From Lunularia cruciata (lineage: Eukaryota > Streptophyta > Marchantiopsida > Lunulariales > Lunulariaceae): a DNA stretch of 64,000 nt. The stretch lies in NCBI GenBank assembly GCA_948567375.1, contig OX419756.1, positions 5,337,001 through 5,401,000 on the forward strand, read 5' to 3'. Under the pieces are notes generated by a model. That model ran no database searches. It was not told the DNA's origin and was given only the letters and a program-made list of their open reading frames with translations. How positions within the stretch are numbered: position 1 is the first letter of the stretch; every line of letters begins with the position of its first letter. The position numbers and the translations under genes were made by a program. Of the stretch, positions 55,020-64,000 are shown in pieces.

Positions 55020-58000
55020 TACACTATGCCCGGTGTATCATTGATGCTTTATCTCGCAAGGGGTAAAGGCACATGTAGAAAGGATGCATAAGGACTATGA
55101 TTGGACCACTTGGGATGCTCACTTGGGATGAACAACCACATTGATAGTGATGACACTCTGGATTACGCATGCCTCCTCCATCTCTTCATTGATTGTTCTA
55201 GGGATACTAATTGAGTCGTGGAAGTGGTAGCATCTCAGGCGTGTTGTATCTTGGGGTTATTGGAACTAGTTTTCCATGTTCACATCTATTCAATACGCTA
55301 CCTCATACACTCCATGATGAGGCTAGATATGCTTTTTCCTACCACTGATTGTTTGACATGAGATCCCTTGGATGAGTTAGCATGGTTCTTATTCCTCTTA
55401 CTCCCTTGATGGTGCATTTGTTGTGCTAGAGGTGTGGGGCACAGAGAGATGGCTACTAGATTTCCATCAGTTTCAAGAGGACAATTGGGTTACCCTATAA
55501 AAGGAGTAAGTTAGGGCTGCAAGTTTTAGGAGACAGGTTCTGCCATAAGATTCCACATAGTCCACTCAAACAGGTTAGGAGGAAGATTTTAGTAGAGCAA
55601 CACGAGCGTTACATCATTTGTCTCTGGCTAGTCCCACTAATGAGATTATTTTTCTTCCCTACACTCACTACATTCTATGGTAGGAGAGGGAGTACCACTA
55701 GAGGTTTTGGATTATCAATTGAGCAGTTTTATGTCTTGATAGGTCACTTTTTGTACAAGCATTGTGCACCACCCTTCATCTCTCCTCAATAGGCTTGTCA
55801 AGAATGGTGTATCAGCATCTTAAAGATTACTTTCCAGTAGATGATCCTTCTAATGGATTTACCAAGCTGTTTTGGGTGGTAATAATGGTAGTGAGGGGAG
55901 TTATTCCTATGTCAATTAGTTGGGTGTTAAAGGCTAGTCAATTTTTCATGATGGAGAAGTGCACATGGGACATTAGACCGATTGCCATTGGAGATATTTT
56001 TTTGCACTTGGTTAGTCACACCATTGTCCTTCAACATTGATCTCACTTCTGAGAGCACCTCAATCCACAAAAATTTGGAGTAACTACACCTAAAGGTTGT
56101 GAGGCTATTTCCCTAGGCATCAAGGAACTCCTAGATATCTATCCAAAGTGATTTGTCCTACACATAGATGTTGAGAACGCTTTTAATAGTGTCTCTTGGG
56201 CATCCACCTTTTGAGAGCTTAGGGAGGCCAGTGGATAATTCACAAATCTCATTCCTTTTGTGTGGTCATTTTATGGCTCCTACCTCCCTTTGCTACCAGC
56301 ATAAGTGGTCATAGGATGGAATCACTATCTTGGAGTCAATTGTTTTTACATGATAGGGAGATCCTTTAGGGGACCTTTGTTTGCCATGGCTCATTTTAGA
56401 GCTCTCTTATCTAATACTTTTGCCATGCCAAGTTGTATATTTCCTTCCTTGGTAGACAATAAACACATTGAGGGCTTTGTAGATCAGATTAGGCAAGCTT
56501 TTGATCACTTGATTACCAAGCTACATGTTGTATGCTTGAGAGTCAAATCAAGGTATCAAAGTGCATAGCATGGTCCCCTTCAAGTATCCCTCCCCACCTT
56601 GAGCTTCCAAAGGGGTGTGTCACATCTATAGATGGATTATGTATTCTTGGAGTACCAATAAGATCCAAGGATGTTGTCATATGGTGCTTAGATGTTACCC
56701 TTGCAAGGAGATTCTCCATGTAGATGACCTTCCTCTCCTAGGAGATCTACATGTGGCATTTGGTTTACTCTCATCTTATCATTACCCATCAACTAAATTA
56801 CCTTCTTTGCATGCTTCTCCCTTACATGCCTTTCCTTACTGTTGAGAGCTTTTGATAGGAGGATTATGGGAGTCTTTGGTGATATCATCGGACCAAGGAC
56901 ATTTGAGTGTGTGAAGACAAATTTGGCACATAGGTAGACATCTATACCGATCTTGTGCAGAGGAGTAGGCCTATTATATATAGAGGAGATGGCACCTACA
57001 ACATTTTTGGGTAGTTGGACTCTCTCAACACCCTTACTTTCCTCCCATTTTATGGTTGTTGATAGGTCAATTTTGGAAACATATGTGACAAGAGATGGTC
57101 TATCCCCATGGGCATAGGAGGACCTTCCATCCTTTGCTTCACTACCATCAAATTGGACCAAAGATTTGTAGTCTTTTATGATGGAGCAATAGTGTCAGCA
57201 TATGCTACATTCTCTCTTAGTTGACTTGTCCATTACTTGGTCCACTAGAGCATGTCTGCACTCTTGCTCCAACAAGGGTGTGTGCTCTTGGATCCTAGCT
57301 TGATAGTGCATTAGGGTATTCCGACTTGCACCATCTCTACAATGATGAGATTCCACCTAGGTTTGGTCCACCCATCTGCATCTTTGTTACTCACTTATGA
57401 GTGTGGTTCTACACTAGATGCAATAGTGTTCCATATGACATGGTATCCATTTGGAGGACAGAGGATAGCTACCCATGATACCATCATGGATAAAATGTTT
57501 GCTATGGCACAAGAGAGTGGATACCTTGCTTGGAGGGAGCGTTTATATTTTTTGCATACGACATGTGTAAGAGTAGAGTTATACTTATTCCAAGCTGATC
57601 AGGTGATAGTGGCTGATGTTGTGTTTATAAACCCTATGCTTGATGTAGTTTTGGAGGGAGTGATTACTCATCTTCCTAGATAGGCATCAACCAGAGCAGC
57701 AGCAAGCAAGGTCTCCAAGTATAAGGGTATGCAACAAGATCACCTGTTTGTTCCTCTAGCCTTGGAGTTATATGGAGCTCTGGCATTAAAACATTTTTCA
57801 AGGAGTGCATGAGAGCTTATCATATTAGATGTCAAGGGTTATCACTATCACTCTCATACTTTGTAGAACGCTTTAGACAAGATGTGTACATTGCTCTATA
57901 GAGAGCATTGGTTGGTGCAATCCATAAGAGAGCAATCAATTTAGGTGATGCTTCTTTGAATGCTCTAGTAGTCTGTAGATCTTATGACTTGTATAGCTTG

Positions 58001-58235
58001 GATATCTTAGGTGGTGGTAGTGCAGATTTCTCATATCAATACTATTGGGGCCTAGCTCCATTTTACCTCTTTTATCTCTGCCTTGTATTGCTTGATGGGG
58101 TCTTCCCATCCTTTATCTGTTCTATGTGGTCACCTATTTTTCTTTGGGTACATTACATTAGAGTCAGATTGCAGAAATCAGTTGTGTTACTAAACTCTAT
58201 TTACATAAAGGCAACAAAAGTGTCCTAGAGAGCAA
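55020..58235 (+). pseudogene. non-LTR retrotransposon with RT and restriction-like endonuclease, copy E1 (degenerate)
   Basis: RT blocks in order: TTLHLSSIGLSRMV (55765), CTWDIRPIAIGDIF (55960), FVLHIDVENAFNSV (56155), RGPLFAMAHFRALL (56366), FPSLVDNKHIEGF (56441), RAFDRRIMGVFGD (56848). The catalytic pair after the turn is Asp-Asn instead of Asp-Asp. A later part, YECGSTLD, FHMTW, PFGGQRIATHD and ADVVFINP (57390-57640), looks like the zinc cluster and restriction-like endonuclease of R2/CRE-type elements, and RALVGAIHKRAINLGDAS follows at 57900. Many stops and shifts. The sequence 55020-55750 is probably its 5' part but carries no clear motif. Confidence 0.55.
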
Positions 58236-58714
58236 AATTGTTTGATCACGTATCAATCCCAGCTACTTTAATGTGCTGATTGAAACTTTTCATGGCAGTA
58301 TCTGCCATGGTAGCTTGCAATTGTGTGAATGACTAGGAATATGCTATTTAGATGCTTACTATAGTCAAATCTATAGTGAAATAGAATAAAAGCATTCACT
58401 TAGATGAAATCATCCTTTTTGATTATACTTAATGCTCTACTTAGCCCCATTTCACCTCATGTCTTTTCCTCGTATGGTTTGATGGGGTCTTCCCATCCCT
58501 GTTATTATCCCATGTGGTCGCCTTTCTTTGCATTGTTCTAATGAATGTCAACCTTTTCCTTAAATAACCAAAGGTTGCTAGTAGGTGATTAGATTATCCC
58601 TTTGTTTATCCTTTTTCTCTCATGACAACAGCAATACATTGTATGTTCAGAAGCTTTTGGCATCCGATTCCAGCACACACACACACTATGGTGTGCTAAT
58701 GAAGGACCAAAGAC
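58236..58714 (+). other. sequence between E1 and E2, partly a duplicate of the E1 3' end
   Basis: 58435-58550 resembles 58040-58150 (shared TTGATGGGGTCTTCCCATCC-like words). A short CA repeat lies at 58676-58687. No gene. Confidence 0.5.
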
Positions 58715-59545
58715 ATGCTCAACCTTGTGGAAAGCCCCCCTCATGAAACATCTATCAACATTCTACTTTACTTTAAGGATGTTCTCCATGTGGATGACCT
58801 TAAGTTACAAGGGATCCATAGGTGGCATTTGGTATACTCTCCTCTAGTATTGCTTGTCAACCAACTTACCTCCTCAGCACAATTCTCCTCTCCTTGACCT
58901 TCTTATCACATCTGAGAGCCTTTGATAGGAGGATTATGGGAATGTTTGGTGACTTTATTGGACCAGGGACATTTGGGTGTGTGACACGAGATTTGACACA
59001 TCTACCAATTGCTATCTATAGAAGAGATGACACCTATAGAATTTTTGGGTAGTTGTGCTCTCTTGGCACCCTTACTTTCTTCTCATTTTGTGGTTGTTGA
59101 TAGTTTGGTTTTGGAGACTTATGTGATAGCGGTGGAGGAGGGATCCTTTCCTCTCTTGATATTATTGTGACAGACAAGAGATAGTCTATCCCCACGGGCA
59201 CCCAATGACCTTCCATCTTTTGCTTCACTATTGTTAGATTGGACTAGAGGTTTGTAGTCTTCCTTGAAGGAGCAATAGTATTAGCATATTCTCTCTTAGT
59301 TGACTTGTCCATTCCTCAAGCTACTAGAGCATGTCTTTGCTCTTGCTCCGGCAAGGATGCATGTTCTTGGATCCTAGCTCGATCGTGCATTAGGGCATTT
59401 TGATTCGCACCAACTACTTTCTTTACAGTGATAAGATTTTCCCTAGGTCTGGTCCACCCATCTACATCTTCATTACTCTCTTGTGAGTGTGGTTCTACAC
59501 TAGATGCAACAATGGTCCATATAACATGGCTGTTGGGTTATATTC
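58715..59545 (+). pseudogene. partial second copy E2 of the non-LTR element
   Basis: Matches E1 56700-57470 block by block: DVLHVDDLKLQG, RAFDRRIMGMFGDFIGP and SCECGSTLDATMVHITW. Here the CEC cysteines are kept, whereas E1 has one changed. It ends abruptly near 59545. Confidence 0.6.
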
Positions 59546-62452
59546 CCATGAACAAGCCAAGCCAACTGAAAATCCTTAATGTCATACCTCCACTCTCGCC
59601 AACCAATGGTTGCTATTTCATACATGGTACAGCCTCCTCTGTCTGCCTGGTTTCACTTCTGACGACTCTATTGTCAACATACTCTTTGCTAAAATATAAT
59701 ATGTTAAAGTGAATTCAGATTCGAGAAAGTGAGGTTACTTCCACTTTACATCTTTGAACACGGCTGGTCACACCGCACTATACTACCATTTGTAAATCTC
59801 TAAACATGGCTGGACGAGCCAGGTCACATGGTATGCGATTCGGAAATTGAACAAACCATTATGGTGTGGGTCTTGTACGACCGAGAAATGAAATTCGCTC
59901 GTTGACAAATCGTACAGAAATGAAGTTTCCTGGAAAGTCCGATCTTATTGCGTATTTTGTCTTCCACTTGAACCGTTCATCTAGACCACGAGATAGTGGA
60001 AACTTGGTGACTTTACGCGTCATATTTCAGTTGATCTCCTGTCCATTCATTCTCTGATCACGATATATTTCATTCAGTATATGCGTTGTCCGCAAAGTGC
60101 CAACGAGATTGGTCATTTCGATGTTTGTGAGATTTGCGGAACACGCCGAACTACCTCACACGTTTAGAATATTCACAACCCCATCGCGAGTTTAAGGTCT
60201 ATTTAGGGACTGCGGACAACGTTAGTGGATATAAAGTTTATTCTGGGAGAGTTCTGCGGTGAGCAGGTTGTAGTCGACGAGATTAAAGGTTCTAGAATGA
60301 TGAAACTAGTCAGTAAAGTCTAAATTATTTTATCAAAATCTTATTAAATATAATAAATTCACCATAATCCAAATGAATAAATATCCGCACGCCAGTGTAT
60401 ATCACAAGAGCATGATAGTTCTAATTATCTCATGGGAGAACCATGGAGAATTTACAAATGATGAACTAAACTAAATACATAATCACTAGTTACAATATTG
60501 AAATGGAATTCTAAAATCTAACTTTATGCACTCTAAAATCTGTCTTAACTTTCAATGATTTAGAAGGTAACATTCTAAAATATAACTTGTGTGATGGATG
60601 TTTGTAGAATATAAAATGTTATTAAAGTAATAACTTTAAAACTTAAATATGCCTGAACCTCTTCTTCTTTTGTCTTCTTTTCAGACATCATTTCTATGCC
60701 ACCTTTCATTCTTGCTAGTGGAAGGAACATCAAGTGCAAAGTCATCTCATACAGTTGAACTTTGAGATGTCAAACCAGAGCTTCAATATCAAGAGCAAGA
60801 GAATTTACCTATTGCACATCAATTGGATATGGTGTTCCCACATGTTAAACACCAATCTGCTACAACTATATCTCCCTTTGTAGTTTGTACTAACACTATA
60901 TCCTTGTTTGTTCCTACTTTGTCAAGGAGAGCTTACCCTCTCACTTTGAACTTCCTGGATGGACGGTGATGGATTTGAAGGAATAAAATTACCATGCAAT
61001 ATAGTAAGATTGACTTTCAATACTTTAACTCACTTGTGATAAAGAAAAGCCAAAAATTCCCATTTTATGATATCAAAGTCTAACAAGAAGACTACCTTTT
61101 GGTATGGCAAGATTGATCTTGAACACTTAAAGCTTCGACCTTGGAACTGTTACAAGCAATGATGGCTTAGCCACTAGAGGTATTAGATTAAGAGTGACCA
61201 CTTAGGTTAGAGGTGGTGTCAATATTGAAGGACAAGCTTCTTTCATGAACTTCATGAGCTTTTTTTCTACTTGCACTATTAGGATTTTAGTCATCTAAGG
61301 TAAGGTTCATCAATCTCCTTTGTTACTAGAAGAGATGGATCAAATGACATTAAAAATAATTGGTTTACTCCTAAGCACTCTTACGTCTAGGTATGAAGCC
61401 AAATTCCTTGCAATCAATTGTATACTACAGAAGATTTCTATATGTTTGAAAGTAGAGAATAGGGAATAAGATGTAGTTGAGGATGATCCATGGAATTATC
61501 TACTTGGAGGGTCTCTTTGAGTGTCATTTGGACATTGCAAAGTGGATTATGGGTAGAAGGTTGGAGAATAGTATAATTAAAGTTTTTGTAGTCTTGGTGA
61601 GCCCCAACTTCCTTAAGAAGTTTTCACGTCTTTCAAAATAATGGACTTAATTGTTTAAGAGGTGAAGGAGGAACCTTTGGTGTAATATATACACCTCTTC
61701 ACAATCATATCAACAAGGTCATTGAAGATTGGATTTAAAACCTAAAAATGTCAAAACATGAAATGCCAATCTCTTCTATATAAAGGAATCAAGTAGGATG
61801 CACAAGTAAATATGAACATGAAGCAACAGAACTAAAAGCAATCATAGAATCTCATTTTGAGTTTAAAGGTTATTGTTATGGTTTTAAATAAGACTTTGGA
61901 ATTACACTATGATAAATACATTCAAACTTGACATTGGATATTATGGCCCATATGGATTACTTCAAGAAGTATAATTCTATGATTTTACTCTCTTCTTCAT
62001 AAGTTTAATTCTAGAATTTCATTTGAAGAATGATTTGGATTTGGTACAGATTAGGATTTTGTTAAGTTTATGAATGATTAGAAGAACCAAGTTTGGTAGA
62101 ATATCAAATATTACAAGATCAGTGGTAATTTTGTCTCTTGACTTAACTTTATGAACAAATTTCTATACTAAATACTCAACTGGCAAGTTTTGATTCATCT
62201 TGAATCTCTTCTTTTATCTTTTTTGGCTTCTTTCTTTTAGTTTGAGTGATTTTTCAATAAAGATTGTTTTTAAAGACATGGACATAAAATTTGAAGACAA
62301 AGCATTACAAATAATTGTAATGGATTATTCATCTATAAATAATAATACTTTAATATACATATTGGTCCTTGAATGGATGAAAAATATCATTAAAAAACTA
62401 TAAACCAAAGAAATAAACCTCATTAGGTGGGATGGTAATGTTGGATCTAGTA
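59546..62452. other. AT-rich sequence without recognisable genes
   Basis: Only short frames with many stops on both strands. An 11-bp perfect inverted repeat (CGTTGTCCGCA at 60084-60094, complement at 60211-60221) brackets about 115 bp. The stretch 60980-62100 may be an eroded retrotransposon, but I can support no domain. Confidence 0.5.
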
Positions 62453-62985
62453 TTGTAATGTTCCAAGGACAAGAGAACTCCCAAGAGAAACACAAGAGAA
62501 TTTACAAAAATGTCATCCCTCAATAGTCATACTTTGATGCCCCAAAGGAGCACCTTGTCTTTATTATATAGGAAAGAGAATCCATTCAAATGGAGTTCCA
62601 CCCTTGGATCAAATGCATGTATTGGTGACATGTTAGCAGCTCCATCCTTAGATTGGTTCTATGAATTGGTGACATGTTGATCCTTATCTTATTTGGTTAG
62701 TCAAACAAGTTTGACCAAAAGGAATCTTTGGGGAATCTTCTTGTAAGAAGTTCATAAAGCATGGGTGAGGTACCATTGGAAAGCTCTCCATAAGAAAAAT
62801 AGTGGATATATAACAACACTTTTTGAACCATAGGGGGGGGAATCCTTTACTTTTTGAGGTTTAATTCATCCATTTAGACCTCTGAAATTGGCTATGAAGT
62901 TTTCAAAGTGTTTTTGGCCTTTACCCTATTAGTGGAAGTAATTTTTTTTGGTGATACCTCTATCTGTTCTACTTAGACCATCATA
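62453..62985 (+). repeat. dispersed repeat R, copy 2
   Basis: Starts TGTAATGTTCCAAGGACAAG and is similar, in inverted orientation, to 6851-7310. LTR-like start and length, but no attached coding part or primer site is visible. Confidence 0.5.
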
Positions 62986-63085
62986 TATAACATTCTTCTA
63001 GATATTACCAAGCCAATTGCCATCTCTAGGTAATATGTCTAGCTAATGGTATTACAAGTAGGATGTTGGTTATCATATCATTGGG

Positions 63086-63519
63086 TGTAACAATATGGAG
63101 TTTAGTAACGTAGTTAATAAGGCTAACAAAGTAGAGAACAAGCCAAATTAGCTCAGAATATTCTAGAAGCATCTAGGAAGCTTATTGGGAAACTTCCAAA
63201 CTAGCTTAACTTGCACCCTAACTTGCACACAGGTAGTTTCTAGAAAGAAACTTCTAGAAGCTTCCAACTAGCTTGGCTTGCATTCCAAGTAGGTGACTTC
63301 TAGGAGGAAGCTTCTTGAGAAGCTTCCTAGTTAACTTGGCTTGCACTCTTAGAAAGAAACTCAAGGAAGCTTCTTGAGAAACTTCTCAAGGGCCTTGTAT
63401 GCTACCTTTAAATACCAAAGCCAAAGCTCATGCTAGGCATTCAGAGTTTTCACTTATTCAAATGTCCCAATGTGAACTTTCCATTCTACTATTTCTCTCC
63501 TTGGTCTTGGTCTTTTACA
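63086..63519 (+). repeat. 5' LTR of D2
   Basis: 434 bp matching 9097-9522. It shows the same internal GAAGCTTCT-type repeats. Confidence 0.85.
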
Positions 63520-63520
63520 T

Positions 63521-63535
63521 TGGTATCAGAGTAGG
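63521..63535 (+). other. primer binding site of D2 (initiator-Met tRNA)
   Basis: TGGTATCAGAGTAGG, one base after the LTR. TGGTATCAGAG is the standard plant initiator-Met primer site. Confidence 0.85.
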
Positions 63536-64000
63536 AATGGGATGGATGGAATTTATGGACCACCAAATCCATTTCCACTAAACCATTGGGATTTTTGTAT
63601 CCAAGTACTATCCAAGCATTGTTTCATACAATTCATCATCTTGCACTTTGGACAAGATTTTTTGCATATGATCACCATATCTGAGGAACCCTTGATGCTT
63701 CGGGTTGTAACTTATGGAGAATGGTGGATATGCTTTCTATGTGTTAATTAATTAGATAGATTAGGGACGGTGTGATAGAGTAGCAACCATGGCAACAATG
63801 CCCAATGTTATCCTTGCTATGTAGCAATAAATCAAGCACCTTACTCGATTCTTGGATGAACTAGATCTTCAACGATAAGAGCATGTATATAGAGTACCAA
63901 TTTGAGAAGGAGAAGATCAAATCCTTTTCCCTAAACCCAAGGTATTTAAAGGCAAGAATCTCTTGAGTGTAGTGGAGAATTTTGTGTTTGACTGTGAATG

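Larger units (their letters stand above)
63086..64000 (+). mobile_element. chromodomain Ty3/gypsy element D2, 5' end (runs off the right edge)
   Basis: 5' LTR 63086-63519 (434 bp, TGTAACAATA to TCTTTTACA), then primer site TGGTATCAGAGTAGG at 63521, complementary to initiator-Met tRNA. The start of a gag-like frame follows: from about 63790 the sequence reads LDELDLQR and FPKPKVFKGKN, VENFVFDCE, as in Ty3 gag, with at least two stops. The LTR equals the 3' LTR of D1. Confidence 0.8.

Noticed and set aside
60084-60221. Miniature inverted-repeat transposon
   Set aside because: Arms of only 11 bp and no target duplication found.

Overview
The window looks like a repeat-rich nuclear chromosome segment of a land plant. 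Plant-type Ty3/gypsy retrotransposons with tRNA-Asp or initiator-Met primer sites cover most of 1-41 kb, a fragment resembling plant mitochondrial 26S rRNA sits inside one of them, and a decayed plant-like FANCJ helicase gene with a splice donor lies at 51-52.4 kb. An integrated giant-virus (Nucleocytoviricota) segment at about 40.9-49.4 kb points towards a spore-bearing plant such as a moss, lycophyte or fern, where such fossils are known. The species cannot be named from the sequence.

Layout. Family labels are mine. 1-6850: Ty3/gypsy copy A1 (minus) with an uninterrupted gag-pol reading frame that leaves the window. 6851-9522: a repeat R, an integrase fragment, and the 3' half of a chromodomain element D1. 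9523-22285: copy A2 (minus). A 3.8-kb solo-LTR-like unit of family B is inserted in A2 with target duplication AAGGT, and a second unit lies inverted inside the first with target duplication CTAGT. 22286-28500: two degenerate copies of family C (C1, C2). C1 carries a third, short family-B unit and a fossil cytosine-5 DNA methyltransferase domain. 28501-34992: copy A3 (plus), inserted in C2, with a large internal deletion, two tandem duplications and the mitochondrial rRNA patch. 35786-40910: the 5' part of element B1 (minus); its LTR identifies the solo units.

40911-49420: viral island. Minus strand: a protein kinase with a Sel1-like tail, several unrecognised proteins, a Cys/His-repeat protein and an RPB5-like RNA polymerase subunit. 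Plus strand: a conserved-looking viral protein with two in-frame stops and the N-terminal exonuclease half of a B-family DNA polymerase. Stops, frameshifts and truncation show an old, non-functional integration. 49421-55000: low-information host sequence around the FANCJ-like remnant. 55000-59550: two degenerate copies of a non-LTR element with a restriction-like endonuclease. 59550-63085: AT-rich sequence and a second copy of R. 63086-64000: 5' LTR, primer site and start of gag of a second chromodomain element (D2).

The only long intact gene is A1 gag-pol. Nearly everything else is broken, and many stops are of the C-to-T or G-to-A kind expected from deamination of methylated DNA in silenced repeats.
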